Positions 1 through 8,937 of a stretch of DNA of 64,000 bases are shown here, piece after piece. Below the pieces are notes generated by a model. That model saw nothing but the letters and a program-made list of their open reading frames with translations, was not told where the DNA came from and did no database searches. A program made the translations under genes and the position numbers. Numbering within the stretch: position 1 is the stretch's first letter; each line of letters opens with the position of its first letter. This DNA is from Myxococcus sp. (GTDB taxonomy: Bacteria; Myxococcota; Myxococcia; Myxococcales; Myxococcaceae): positions 1 through 64,000 of the forward strand of contig JACSRE010000140.1 in assembly GCA_014879945.1 (NCBI GenBank). The letters are read 5' to 3'.

Positions 1-1
1 C

Positions 2-781
2 AACAGTTGCCCGTGCGCGCCCGGCTGGTGCGAGCTCGACCCGTGCCGCGACGTCGACGGCGACGGCTACGCGTTCACCAACGACCCGAGCATCAGCTGC
101 CCTGGGAAGCAGAAGGGTGACTGCAACGAGGGCAACAAGGCGCAATACCCCGGCGCGACCGAGTACTGCGCCAACGGCGTCGACGACGACTGCGACGGGC
201 TGACCGACCGCTTCGACCCCTCGTGCCAGATGTGCACCAGTGACTCCCAGGCCTGCAATGACGCCAGCGAGTGCGCCTCGGGCAATCGGGTGGGCGCCGT
301 GAAGTGTGAGCGCGGCTGCTGTCAGGCCTGCCCGGCGCTCGAGCCGGTGACGTGCGGCGCGGGCGAGACCCAGGTCGGTGGGGGGCTCGACCCGGTGACG
401 GCGTGCCGGGTGGCCCGCGTCTGCATCGACTGGCGATACTGCGCGAACACCGCGTACGACCCCGTGTGCAGCACCGAGTTCGCGAGCTACCGCAACCCCT
501 GCCAGGCCGCGCAGGCCGGCGCGTCGGTGCTGCACCGGGGCAACTGCCTCTGGAACGAGGGGCGGCCCTGCTCGATGACCCCGGTCGGCCAGGAGGGCGC
601 GTGCGAGAACGGCCAGTACTGCCGCCTCGACGCCGTCGCCGGGAAGCGCTGCACCCGCGTGGGGGCCTGCCTGGTGGACGCCGACTGCCCGGCGGGGGTC
701 ACGGCGCAGCCCCGGTGTGGCAGTGACGCCGGCTCGACGTGGTCGTGCCAGCAGGGCCAGTGCGTCGCCCAGTGCCTCTGA
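2..781 (+). CDS. Partial MopE-like Cys-rich surface protein with Kazal-like domain (5' end outside window)
   Basis: The frame is open from the window edge, so the N-terminus and any signal peptide are missing. The first 70 residues carry a MopE-type Asp-rich putative metal-binding module (DVDGDGY, then GDCNEGN, PGATEYCANG and DDDCDG). It is followed by a Cys-rich stretch and a Kazal-like inhibitor module around nt 421-545 (YDPVCSTEFASYRNPCQAA ending in GNC). The C-terminal third is again Cys-rich, with paired cysteines typical of secreted disulfide-bonded domains. The modules imply an extracellular or outer-membrane protein that may bind metal and possibly proteases, but no enzymatic residues are visible. 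It ends convergently 148 nt from the desaturase stop. A Kazal-like fold is inferred from cysteine spacing only. Confidence 0.75.
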   Translation, partial: NSCPCAPGWCELDPCRDVDGDGYAFTNDPSISCPGKQKGDCNEGNKAQYPGATEYCANGVDDDCDGLTDRFDPSCQMCTSDSQACNDASECASGNRVGAVKCERGCCQACPALEPVTCGAGETQVGGGLDPVTACRVARVCIDWRYCANTAYDPVCSTEFASYRNPCQAAQAGASVLHRGNCLWNEGRPCSMTPVGQEGACENGQYCRLDAVAGKRCTRVGACLVDADCPAGVTAQPRCGSDAGSTWSCQQGQCVAQCL

Positions 782-929
782 GGCGCGTGCGCGACCGGCT
801 CGAGGGCGCGCGGGTCGCGGAGGCGACGCCCAGCCTCGGAAGATGCCGCGCGATGGGCTCCTGCGCCTGGGCGCTGGTGGCAGTCGCGCGAACCCGGCGA
901 CGGTCGCGGCGTCGGCGCTCCGCCGCCCC

Positions 930-2006
930 CTATGCAGCCGCTGCGACCGCCGCGGCCTCTGGCGCGCGGCCCATCTGCGCCAGCCACCGCCCGTGCGACG
1001 CCAGCGCGAACGGCACGCTCGGCATCACCTGGTACTTCACGCCGTGCTTCTCACACACCGCGCGCACCAGCGGGGCCAGGGCCGGGTAGTGCACGTGACA
1101 GACGCGGGGAAAGAGGTGGTGCTCGAGCTGGTAGTTGAGCCCGCCGAGGTACCAGGTCCAGAACGGGTGGCCGGGCGCGAAGTCGATGGACGTCATCACC
1201 TGGTGCACCGCCCACTCCCGCTCGCCCTCACCCGAGGGGAACGCCGCGCCCTCGACGCAGTGCGCGGCCTGGAACGTCAGCCCCAGCGCGAGGCTCACCA
1301 CCACCGACGTCACCACGTACCCCAGCAGCACCTGCCACACCGGGTGGAAGAAGAGCGGAATCACGAAGGCCCAGGTGAAGAAGAACGCCTTGCCGCCGAT
1401 GAACGCGACCAGGTCGGCGCCTCTGGGCCTGGGGAACGCGCGCTTGCCGATGCGGCCGGTGATGACGTCTTTGAAGTCGTCGACGAAGTGCCACTTCATC
1501 GCCAGCAGCGCGTACAGGAACCATGTGTACAGGTGTTGGTACCGGTGCGCGGGGCGCCACGCCTGGTCGGGCGAGAGCCGCACGAAGGGCTCGATGTCGA
1601 TGTCGGAGTCGTGGCCCACCACGTTCGGCGTCGTGTGGTGCTGCACGTTGTGCTTCCAGTGCCAGATGTATGAGCTGCCGCCGAGCACGTCGAGCGTCAG
1701 CGCCATGGCCTTGTTCCAGCCCTGCGCGTCGGACGTCGCGCGGTGGCCGCCGTCGTGTTGAATGTTGAAGCCGATGCCCGCCATGGCGAGCCCCAGCGAC
1801 ACGGCCGCCAGCAGCGCCTGCCACCAGGTGGACGCCGCGAACACCAGCACGGCCCAGGAGCCGACGAACCAGCTGAGGATGAAGGCCGTCTTGAACCACA
1901 TGGCCGCGGTGGCCTGGCGCGTCTTCTTCGTCTCGTCGAAGTAGCCGTCGACGGCCTGGGTGAGGTCACGGAAGAACGCTCCGTGGGGCAAATACCGACT
2001 CGTCAT
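930..2006 (-). CDS. Membrane fatty acid / lipid desaturase (FADS-like)
   Basis: A 358-residue integral-membrane di-iron desaturase. All three histidine boxes are present: HDGGH (84-88), HNVQHH (119-124) and QLEHH (293-297). The QxxHH form of the last box is typical of front-end or linoleoyl-CoA desaturase-like enzymes, though no cytochrome b5 domain is fused. Hydrophobic segments lie near 42-60, 63-82 and in the middle of the protein. Start chosen at ATG 2006, preceded on the minus strand by TTGGAG about 5 nt upstream; the open frame extends far upstream, but that extension is low-complexity and overlaps the divergent gene. It likely inserts a double bond into membrane acyl chains using O2. 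Substrate and regiospecificity cannot be read from the sequence. Confidence 0.92.
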   Translation of the reverse strand: MTSRYLPHGAFFRDLTQAVDGYFDETKKTRQATAAMWFKTAFILSWFVGSWAVLVFAASTWWQALLAAVSLGLAMAGIGFNIQHDGGHRATSDAQGWNKAMALTLDVLGGSSYIWHWKHNVQHHTTPNVVGHDSDIDIEPFVRLSPDQAWRPAHRYQHLYTWFLYALLAMKWHFVDDFKDVITGRIGKRAFPRPRGADLVAFIGGKAFFFTWAFVIPLFFHPVWQVLLGYVVTSVVVSLALGLTFQAAHCVEGAAFPSGEGEREWAVHQVMTSIDFAPGHPFWTWYLGGLNYQLEHHLFPRVCHVHYPALAPLVRAVCEKHGVKYQVMPSVPFALASHGRWLAQMGRAPEAAAVAAAA

Positions 2007-2127
2007 GACTGCTCCAACGAGGCGGATTTTGGTGACCACCACCAAGGCGAACTCGTGAGGCCACGGTAACACCCGGGCCGCTGCGCGCGTCATGCCATCG
2101 TCACCGTTCGCACTTCTCGGCGCCCGT

Positions 2128-2133
2128 GCTAGT
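2128..2133 (+). promoter_or_regulatory. Candidate -10 element for the GT2 gene
   Basis: GCTAGT lies 11 nt before the ATG at 2145, with a TTCGCA hexamer 15 nt upstream. No Shine-Dalgarno sequence lies in between, so the transcript would have almost no leader. This rests on position and composition only. Confidence 0.3.
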
Positions 2134-2144
2134 CGCCTCGCGCG

Positions 2145-2867
2145 ATGGCTCAGACGCTCAGCATTCTCATCCCCGTGTTCAACGAAGAGCGCACGGTGCG
2201 CAAGCTGCTCGACCGCGTGCGCTCGGTGCAGTTCATCGGCGGCGTGAAGACGCAGCTGGTGGTCGTCAACGACTGCTCCAGAGACGGCACCGACGGCGAG
2301 GTGCGCGCCTTCATGAAGGAGCACCCCGAGGTCGACGTCGTCTACCGCCAGCACGAGAAGAACCAGGGCAAGGGCGCCGCGCTCCACACCGCGCTCGCCG
2401 CCTTCACCGGTGACTTCGCCGTCGTTCAAGACGCCGACCTCGAGTACGACCCGAACGAGATCAACGTGCTGCTCAAGCCCGTGCTCGATGGGCACGCCGA
2501 CGTCGTCTACGGCTCGCGCTTCATGGGCGCCCACCCGCACCGGGTGCTCTACTTCTGGCACACCGTCGGCAACCGCGTGCTCACCACCATGTCGAACGCG
2601 GTGACCAACCTGAACCTCACCGACATGGAGACCTGCTACAAGTTGTGGCGCCGCGACGTCATCAAGCAGGTCGCCCCGACGCTGAAGGAGAAGCGCTTCG
2701 GCTTCGAGCCCGAGGTGACCGCCAAGGTGGCGCGGCTGCCGGGCGTGCGCATCTACGAGGTCGGCATCTCGTACTTCGGCCGCAGCTACGAAGAGGGAAA
2801 GAAGATCAACTGGAAGGACGGCGTCTCGGCCGTGCGCTGCATCTTGAAGTACGGGCTGGCTCGATGA
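2145..2867 (+). CDS. Family 2 glycosyltransferase (polyprenyl-phosphate sugar transferase-like)
   Basis: A 240-residue GT-A fold enzyme. The N-terminal strand reads LSILIPVFNEERTV (5-18), followed by VVVNDCSRDGT, which contributes to the nucleotide site. The DxD-type motif is QDADLEYDP near residue 95, and KNQGKGAALHTA matches dolichol-phosphate mannosyltransferase-like GT2 proteins. No C-terminal membrane anchor is visible, so it is the soluble catalytic type. Its stop overlaps the following methyltransferase start (ATGA), implying translational coupling and a joint role in making or modifying a glycolipid or surface glycan. The donor sugar is not determinable. Confidence 0.9.
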   Translation: MAQTLSILIPVFNEERTVRKLLDRVRSVQFIGGVKTQLVVVNDCSRDGTDGEVRAFMKEHPEVDVVYRQHEKNQGKGAALHTALAAFTGDFAVVQDADLEYDPNEINVLLKPVLDGHADVVYGSRFMGAHPHRVLYFWHTVGNRVLTTMSNAVTNLNLTDMETCYKLWRRDVIKQVAPTLKEKRFGFEPEVTAKVARLPGVRIYEVGISYFGRSYEEGKKINWKDGVSAVRCILKYGLAR

Positions 2868-3586
2868 GCGAAGGCGGCGCCGGCCACGACGCCGTCGGCG
2901 CGGCGGCCCTCGAGACCCTCTCGGAGCTCGGCCACTTCAACCGGTGGATGTACGAGACCGTTCGGCCCCACTGCGACGGCCGGCTGCTCGAGATCGGCAG
3001 CGGCATCGGCAACCTCTCGCGCTACTTCCTCGACGAGGGCCGCGACCTGGTGATGAGCGACGTGCGCGAGGGCTACGTCGAGCGCCTCGAGCAGGCCCAC
3101 CCGGGCAGGCGCGTCGTCTCCATCGACCTGGTGCACCCGCGCTTCGAGGCCGTGTACTCGCACCACCTCGGGCAGTTCGACACCGTGGTCTCGCTCAACG
3201 TGCTCGAGCACATCGCCGACGACGTGCGCGCGCTCGAGAACTGTCGCCGGTTGGTGCGCCCGGGTGGCGCGGTCGTCATTCTGGTGCCGGCCTACGAGTG
3301 GCTCCACAACCGCCTCGACGTGCAGCTGGGCCACTACCGCCGCTACACGCGCCGCACCCTCTCGGCGGCCTTCGCCCGCGCCGGCCTCGAGGTGTCGCGC
3401 GCCTTCTACTTCAACGCGGTGGCCACCCTGGGGTGGGCCGTGACGGGCCGGCTGCTCGGGCGCGACCAGATCCCGCAGGCCGAGGCCACGCTCTTCGACA
3501 GGCTGGTGCCGGTGTGGCGCCTGGTGGACCGCGCGGTGTCGTCGCGGGTGGGCCTGTCGGTCATCGCGGTCGGCCGGGTGCCCTGA
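2864..3586 (+). CDS. SAM-dependent class I methyltransferase
   Basis: A 240-residue Rossmann-fold methyltransferase. Motif I is LLEIGSGIGNLSRYF (about 43-57), the acidic end of strand 2 is VMSDVREGYVERL, and the post-II and III region reads FDTVVSLNVLEHI followed by LVRPGGAVVILVPAYEWL. It belongs to the Methyltransf_11/23 type frequently paired with GT2 enzymes. ATG 2864 overlaps the glycosyltransferase stop by 4 nt, which fixes the start; the longer open frame upstream is a shadow of that gene. The target is probably the lipid or glycan handled by the upstream enzyme, an inference from coupling only. Confidence 0.88.
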   Translation: MSEGGAGHDAVGAAALETLSELGHFNRWMYETVRPHCDGRLLEIGSGIGNLSRYFLDEGRDLVMSDVREGYVERLEQAHPGRRVVSIDLVHPRFEAVYSHHLGQFDTVVSLNVLEHIADDVRALENCRRLVRPGGAVVILVPAYEWLHNRLDVQLGHYRRYTRRTLSAAFARAGLEVSRAFYFNAVATLGWAVTGRLLGRDQIPQAEATLFDRLVPVWRLVDRAVSSRVGLSVIAVGRVP

Positions 3587-3663
3587 CGCGCGCGCCGTCC
3601 GCCCCGTGCGCCAGCGCGCCCCCCCACCGTCGGTTCGATATCGCGAAGCAGGCGGTGAGGCGC

Positions 3664-3703
3664 CCGTCGAGCCTGCGCGGACCGCGGTGGGCTCGAGCGA
3701 CGG
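3664..3703. terminator. Possible bidirectional hairpin between convergent genes
   Basis: CCGTCGAGCC (3664-3673) can pair with GGCTCGAGCGACGG (3690-3703), leaving a small bulge. It lies in the 142-nt gap between the stops of the methyltransferase and the aminopeptidase. There is no T-tract, so it is only a candidate. Confidence 0.3.
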
Positions 3704-3728
3704 CGTGGCGGCGTCGCCTCCCAGTGTG

Positions 3729-5498
3729 TCAGCGCGGCTTCGCCAACAGCCCCGCGATGACGGCGCGCGCGATGGGGTGCAGGCGCGGCCGGCTCTGCTC
3801 GAACAGCTTCGTCGCGAGCGCGCGGGTGGCCGGCTTTCGCTGCAGCGCCGTGTAGAGCGGCTTGAGGTACTTCATGCGCCCCACGCGCAGCACGAAGGCC
3901 TCGACCTGCGGCAGCACCTCGTCGAAGCCGCACTGCAACGCCAGCAGGAGCCAGCCGACGTGCACCTCGGCGTTGGTGGATCGGGAGAAGCCGAAGCGCT
4001 CGTCGAGGGTCTCGAGCTCGCGCGCGCTCAAGGTGTGCGGGCTCCACTCGAGGAAGAGCTGCCAGTCGAGCGCCGTCCACCCTTTGGTGGCCTCGGCGGT
4101 GGGCACCGTGCCGGCCAGCGCCTTCACGGCCTCGAGGCGCCTCGAGGTGGGGCGCGGCGCGTCGCTGGGCACGCCGGGCCCATCAATCCACTCCAGGGCG
4201 CGCACCCGCTCGAGCAGGCCGGGGGCCGCCTTCGAGAAGTGCGCGAGGAAGTCGTCGGTGGTGACCGAGCCGAAGCGGTGGGTGCCGAGCCACGACTTCA
4301 GCAGCCGGTCGAACGCCTCGCGCCCCGCCGCGACCTCGAGCGCCTTGAGCAGCAGCGCGCCCTTCTCGTAGGGCACCACGCTGAAGGCCTCGTCGGGGTC
4401 GACGCCAGCGAGCTGGGTGCGCAGCTTCGTCAGCGCCGGCGTCCCGGCGGCCATGAAGCGGGTGACGGCCGCGTCGAGGTCGTTGCGGCCCAGCGCGGCG
4501 TGCAGCGCGGCGAGGTCAGCGCCCTCGAGCGCCTCGAGAATGCGCCGCTCGGCGTACACGGTGAAGCCCTCGTTGAGCCAGAAGTGCTCGGCGTTCAGGT
4601 TGGTGACGAGGTTCCCCGTCCACGAGTGCGCCAGCTCGTGCGCCACCACGTTCACCAGGCTGCGGTCGCCCGCCAGCAGCGTCGGCGTGAGGAACGTGAG
4701 CCGCGGGTTCTCCATGCCGCCGTAGGGGAAGGACGGCGGCATCACCAGCAGGTCGAAGCGCTCCCAGTCGTAGGGGCCGAAGAGGGCCTCGGCGGCGGTG
4801 AGGTGCCGCTCGACGTCGGCGAACTCCCAGGCCGACTGCTCGAGCAGGCCCGGCTCGCTCCACACCCGCGAGCGCGGCGAGAGGTCTCTCGAGGCGAGGT
4901 CGCCCACCGCGAAGGCCAGCAGGTAGGGGGGAATGGGCTGCGGCATCTCGAAGTGAAAGGTGGTGCGTTCGCCCTTCGCCTCGTGGCGCAGCGGCGCCGC
5001 GGCCATCACCGCGACCAGCTTTGACGGCACGGTGAGCGACGCGCGGTACGAGACGCGGCGGGCTGGCGTGTCCTGGCAGGGGAGCACCGAGCGCGCGTGA
5101 ATCGCCTGGCACTGGCTGAAGAGGTACGGGCGCTGCCCGCCGTGCGTCTGCGAGGGCTCGAGCCACTGCAGCGCCGAGGCGTCGGGCGCCGTGCGCGACT
5201 CGAGGCGCACGCCAGAGGCGCCCTTCGGCAGGTGGAGCCGCAGCGGCGTGCCGAGGATGGCGTCGGGGGTGAGCAGCTCCCAGCGCAGCGCCTGCCCGGT
5301 GAGGTCCGTCGCCGCCGTCACCTCGAGCCCGCGGGTGTCGAGGTCGAGCGGGCCGGCGTCGGGGGTCGGCGCCTCGAAGTGGAGGGTGGTGGTGCAGCCG
5401 AGCCGGCGCGCGGCGAAGTCCACCACCGCGTCGAGCTCGAGGCGTCGGGTGACGGGCTGGGTGTCGTCGGTCACCGAGTGCGGGTCTGGTCGTGCCAT
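3729..5498 (-). CDS. M1 family metallo-aminopeptidase (leukotriene A4 hydrolase-like)
   Basis: A 589-residue zinc aminopeptidase. The exopeptidase signature GGMEN lies at 260-264 and the zinc site HELAH at 287-291, with the third ligand E310 in WLNEGFTVY (HExxH-18-E). The N-terminal beta-rich domain (1-200) and the C-terminal helical region (about 470-589, with KxLKPLYTALQ-like repeats) match the LTA4H/cold-active aminopeptidase subfamily in order and length. No signal peptide is evident, so a cytoplasmic peptidase role is likely. Start ATG 5498 is 99 nt from the divergent GH3 gene. Confidence in family is high; any epoxide hydrolase activity is not predicted. Confidence 0.95.
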   Translation of the reverse strand: MARPDPHSVTDDTQPVTRRLELDAVVDFAARRLGCTTTLHFEAPTPDAGPLDLDTRGLEVTAATDLTGQALRWELLTPDAILGTPLRLHLPKGASGVRLESRTAPDASALQWLEPSQTHGGQRPYLFSQCQAIHARSVLPCQDTPARRVSYRASLTVPSKLVAVMAAAPLRHEAKGERTTFHFEMPQPIPPYLLAFAVGDLASRDLSPRSRVWSEPGLLEQSAWEFADVERHLTAAEALFGPYDWERFDLLVMPPSFPYGGMENPRLTFLTPTLLAGDRSLVNVVAHELAHSWTGNLVTNLNAEHFWLNEGFTVYAERRILEALEGADLAALHAALGRNDLDAAVTRFMAAGTPALTKLRTQLAGVDPDEAFSVVPYEKGALLLKALEVAAGREAFDRLLKSWLGTHRFGSVTTDDFLAHFSKAAPGLLERVRALEWIDGPGVPSDAPRPTSRRLEAVKALAGTVPTAEATKGWTALDWQLFLEWSPHTLSARELETLDERFGFSRSTNAEVHVGWLLLALQCGFDEVLPQVEAFVLRVGRMKYLKPLYTALQRKPATRALATKLFEQSRPRLHPIARAVIAGLLAKPR

Positions 5499-5597
5499 GG
5501 CCGCGTCATGGCACAGCGCGGGGCGGCCTCAACGGGCGGGGAAGGGAAGCGGCGCGCCGGCGGTTTCGGTGGTGGAGTACGACGTCTGGAGTCTTCC

Positions 5598-6773
5598 GTG
5601 CGCCCCTCTGCCCGAGTCGTCGTCTTCGTCAGCCTCTGCTCGTTCGTCGTCTTCGCCGAAGGTGCCCGCGAGGGCGTGGTGCCGGCGCCCGTCACCCCCG
5701 CGGCCGCAGGCCCGTCGCTGCCGGCGCCCGAGGTGATGCCGCCACGGCTCAAGGCCTTTCCGCTGGAGCGCAAGGTCGACGACGCGCGCGTCGAGCGGGT
5801 GCTCGCCAGCCTCGACACCCGCGCGCGGGCGGCCCAGGTGCTGCTCGCCTACCCGCAGATCGACAAGACGGGCCCGGTGCACGTCGGCGGCGTCATCTTC
5901 CTGAGCACCATGCTGCGCAACACCTCGAAGGCGAAGGAGCGCATCGACGCGGCCCGCGCGCGCGCGGTGGTGCCGCCCTTCTTCGCCGTGGACATGGAGG
6001 GCGGCCGCTCGAACCGGCTCTCGAGCGTCAAGGCCCTCAGAGAGATGCCGTCGGCGCGCGAGATGGCGCTGCTGCCGGACGACGAGGTGCAGGCCTGGGG
6101 CAAGAAGGTGGGCAGCACCATGCGGTGGCTGGGCCTCAACCTGAACCTGGCGCCGGTGCTCGACGTCGCGCCGTCGGGGCACATGGAGCGCAACGGGCGC
6201 TCCTACTCGGGCGACCCGGCCGTGGTGGTGGCCAAGGCGCGGGCCTACTCGCGCGGGCTCCTCTCAGAGGGCGTGGTGCCCATCGGCAAGCACTTCCCCG
6301 GCTACGGCGACATCGACGGCGACTCCGACCACCACCTGGTGACGTGCGAGTGGCCGAAGGCGCGGGTGCTGGCCGAGGTGAAGGCCTTCACCGACGCGGC
6401 GCCCGAGCTCGGGGGCGTGATGTTGGCCAACGTCGCCTACGCCGCCTTCGACGGGAGGCCCGCCATCCTCTCGCCGTCGCTGGTGGCGCTGGTGCACGAG
6501 CGCGACTGGCTGGCCGTCACCGACGACATCGCCATTCAGGTGCTGGCCGACGCCATCGAGGGCACGCCCGAAGACGTGCTCAAGCAGGCCTTCCTCGCGG
6601 GCAACGACATCATCCTCACCACCGCGCCGCCCGACTGGGACAGAGGCATCGACCCCATCGGCGTGCTGGTGCGCCTGGCCGAAGACGACCCGAAGGCGAT
6701 GAAGCGCCTCGAGGAGTCCACCCGTCGCGTGCTGCGCCTGAAGGACCGAATGGGCCTGCTCGACGGCCGCTGA
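5598..6773 (+). CDS. Secreted glycoside hydrolase family 3-like protein (beta-N-acetylhexosaminidase type)
   Basis: A 391-residue GH3 (NagZ-like) TIM-barrel protein. GTG 5598 is chosen because it begins a signal peptide (RPSARVVVFVSLCSFVVFA), giving an exported enzyme, unlike cytoplasmic NagZ. The substrate-binding signature KHFPGYGD is at 231-238, and the likely nucleophile is D309 in TDDIAI. The usual catalytic DSH dyad reads DSDHH (242-246), so the acid/base His is shifted by one residue. The expected role is removal of N-acetylglucosamine from peptidoglycan or chitin fragments, but the altered dyad leaves activity uncertain. An upstream ATG (5508) would add 30 residues of basic sequence before the signal and is less likely. 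Confidence 0.85.
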   Translation: MRPSARVVVFVSLCSFVVFAEGAREGVVPAPVTPAAAGPSLPAPEVMPPRLKAFPLERKVDDARVERVLASLDTRARAAQVLLAYPQIDKTGPVHVGGVIFLSTMLRNTSKAKERIDAARARAVVPPFFAVDMEGGRSNRLSSVKALREMPSAREMALLPDDEVQAWGKKVGSTMRWLGLNLNLAPVLDVAPSGHMERNGRSYSGDPAVVVAKARAYSRGLLSEGVVPIGKHFPGYGDIDGDSDHHLVTCEWPKARVLAEVKAFTDAAPELGGVMLANVAYAAFDGRPAILSPSLVALVHERDWLAVTDDIAIQVLADAIEGTPEDVLKQAFLAGNDIILTTAPPDWDRGIDPIGVLVRLAEDDPKAMKRLEESTRRVLRLKDRMGLLDGR

Positions 6774-6811
6774 GTTGCGCTGGGCGCCGAGCGTGTGACG
6801 CTGCGGGGCTC

Positions 6812-8026
6812 GTGCAACGAAACGTCATCTTCGCCGCGGCGGCTGGCACCTACGATGTGATGCGCTTCGTGCGCGCCCTCTCGCGGCTCGAGGGGGTTCG
6901 GCTGCTCGGCGTCTTCGGGCGTCTCGACGACGAGGTGCGCGCGCTCTGCCACGACGTCGCGCGGGTCGACGACGCCACCAGCCTCGACGACCTCTCCGAA
7001 GCCGTCTCGCTGCTGACGCGCAAGCACGGGAGGGCCCACCGCATCGTCGGCATCAACGAGGTGTTGATGGTGCAGCTGGCCCAGGTGCGGGAGCGCTTCG
7101 GCGTGCCGGGCACCTCGGTACGGGCGGCCACGCTGTTTCGCGAGAAGGCGGCCATGAAGGACGCGCTGCGGGCCGCCGGGCTGCCGGTCGCTAGGCACGC
7201 GCTGGTGGCGTCGGAGCGCGAGGCCTTCGCCTTCGCCGAGGCGGTGGGGTTCCCCCTGGTGCTCAAACCCCCGGCGGGCGTCGGCGCGAAGTCGACGTAC
7301 CGCGCGCGGAGCGGCGACGAGCTGCGCGCCACCCTGGCCCTGATGCGGCCGTCGGCGTCGCGCCCGGTGCTGCTGGAGGAGATGCTGCGCGGCACCGAGC
7401 ACAGCTTCGAGACGCTCACCGTCGGCGGCGTCCCCCGCGCCTTCTCGTTCTCGAACTACCTGCCCGGCCCGCTCGAGGTCGTCGAGAACCCGTGGATGCA
7501 GTGGGTCTGCCTCTTGCCGAGAGAGACGAAAGGCGCCGTCTTCGAGCGCGCGCGCGTCGCAGGGCTGGCCGCCATTCGCGCGCTCGGCCTCGACGACGGC
7601 ATGACGCACATGGAGTGGTTCGCGCGGCCCGACGGCTCCATCGCCATCGGCGAGATTGCCCAGCGCCCGCCGGGGCCGCAGCTCTGCCAGATGACGGGGC
7701 TGGTGAATGACGTCGACATCTACCGCGCGTGGGCGCGCGCCGTCGTCGAGGGCGTGCTCGACGCGCCCTGGCACCGCACCTTTGCGGCGGCGACGGCGTG
7801 GCTCCGCGGCGTGGGGCAGGGCCGGGTGGCGTCGATTCGCGGCGTGCGCGAGGCCTACCAGGTGCTCGCTCCGCACCTCGTCGAGGCGCGCCTGCCCACC
7901 ATCGGGAAGCAGAAGAACGACGGCTACGAGGGTGATGGCTACGTCGTCATCAATCACCACCGCACCGAAGAGGCCACGGCCCTCATTCGCGCTGCCATCG
8001 AGACGATTCGAATCACCTACGCGTAG
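6812..8026 (+). CDS. ATP-grasp carboxylate-amine/thiol ligase-like protein
   Basis: A 404-residue protein with a pre-ATP-grasp domain (NVIFAAAAGTYDVMRFVRAL) followed by an ATP-grasp fold. Visible ATP-site elements are the REKAAMKDAL region (K112), FPLVLKPPAGVGAKST (K152), and the hinge LLEEMLRGTEHS (187-198); HMEWFARPDGSIAIGEIAQRPPG near residue 270-290 carries the Mg-ligand Glu. Such enzymes join a carboxylate to an amine or thiol through an acyl-phosphate. GTG 6812 is the first plausible start after the GH3 stop, 38 nt away. Substrate is unknown, and no partner peptide or NRPS-like gene lies adjacent. Confidence 0.85.
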   Translation: MQRNVIFAAAAGTYDVMRFVRALSRLEGVRLLGVFGRLDDEVRALCHDVARVDDATSLDDLSEAVSLLTRKHGRAHRIVGINEVLMVQLAQVRERFGVPGTSVRAATLFREKAAMKDALRAAGLPVARHALVASEREAFAFAEAVGFPLVLKPPAGVGAKSTYRARSGDELRATLALMRPSASRPVLLEEMLRGTEHSFETLTVGGVPRAFSFSNYLPGPLEVVENPWMQWVCLLPRETKGAVFERARVAGLAAIRALGLDDGMTHMEWFARPDGSIAIGEIAQRPPGPQLCQMTGLVNDVDIYRAWARAVVEGVLDAPWHRTFAAATAWLRGVGQGRVASIRGVREAYQVLAPHLVEARLPTIGKQKNDGYEGDGYVVINHHRTEEATALIRAAIETIRITYA

Positions 8027-8060
8027 CGAGCGAGCCGCGAGGCCGAGTGCGGAGGATGCA

Positions 8061-8936
8061 ATGCGGACAGCGGGAGTCGTCGAGGCCGCCGATGGAACGC
8101 CCATCGCGTTTCACACCCACGGCGCCTCGCGCGGGCCGGTGGTGCTGCTCACCAACGGCATCGGCACCACCGAGAACTTCTGGCGGTTCCTCGTGGCAGA
8201 CCTCTCGGTCGACCACACCGTCGTGCACTGGGACTACCGGGGCCACGGGCACACCCCGACCGCTGCCTCGCGCGACTATCGGCTGCGCACCCACGCCGAC
8301 GACCTCGGGCGCGTGACGCGTCGGGTGATGGAGCGCGATGGCCGGCCCCCGGTGCACCTCGCCTTCTCGATGGGCGTCGCGGTGTTGCTCGAGCTCTACC
8401 GGACTCAGCCGGAGCTGGTGCGCGCCATGGGCCTCATCGCGGGCGCCCCCGACGCGCCGGGCACCGGCGTCGGCCTCTTTCGGCTGCCAGGCGCGAGCGC
8501 GGCGGTGCGCACGGCGGCGGCGCTGGCCACGCCGGTGGTTCCCCTCGTCGCCCCGTTGGTGAAGCTGTTCCTGCGCTCACGGCTGCCGTACCCGGTGGCG
8601 CTCGCGGCGGGCGTGCTGCAGCCGGGCGCCGCCCGGGCAGACATCGACCAGTTCCTCGCCGGGGTGGCCGCGATGGACCCGCTGGCCTACTGGCACACGC
8701 TCCGCGGGTTGCTGGGCGCGCTGGGCTCTGACGTGTTGCCGCGCGTCTCGGTGCCAGTGCACCTCATCGCGGCGTCGAAGGACCGGTTGATGCCGGCCGC
8801 CCAGCTCGAGGCGATGCGCCGGGCCCTGCCGCACGCCACCTTCACCCGCATCGACGACGCAGGGCACGCCGGCCTGGTGGAGAAGGGCCCCGAGATGGCG
8901 CGCGCGGTGAGGCAGCTCCTCTCGTCGTTGCGGTGA
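8061..8936 (+). CDS. Alpha/beta-fold hydrolase
   Basis: A 291-residue hydrolase with a full triad: nucleophile S103 in HLAFSMGVAV, D241 in AASKDRLMP and H269 in DDAGHAGLVEKG. The nucleophile elbow is AFSMG rather than the usual GxSxG, a tolerated variation. The oxyanion region is LLTNGIGTTENFW. Start ATG 8061 follows GGAGG at 8051-8055. A cap domain occupies about residues 125-215. It sits 34 nt after the ATP-grasp gene and is probably co-transcribed. The substrate is not predictable. Confidence 0.9.
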   Translation: MRTAGVVEAADGTPIAFHTHGASRGPVVLLTNGIGTTENFWRFLVADLSVDHTVVHWDYRGHGHTPTAASRDYRLRTHADDLGRVTRRVMERDGRPPVHLAFSMGVAVLLELYRTQPELVRAMGLIAGAPDAPGTGVGLFRLPGASAAVRTAAALATPVVPLVAPLVKLFLRSRLPYPVALAAGVLQPGAARADIDQFLAGVAAMDPLAYWHTLRGLLGALGSDVLPRVSVPVHLIAASKDRLMPAAQLEAMRRALPHATFTRIDDAGHAGLVEKGPEMARAVRQLLSSLR

Positions 8937-8937
8937 G

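Noticed and set aside
2007-2561. N-terminal extension of the desaturase frame
   Set aside because: The extension overlaps the divergent GT2 gene, has no recognisable domain, and a good ribosome-binding site precedes ATG 2006.
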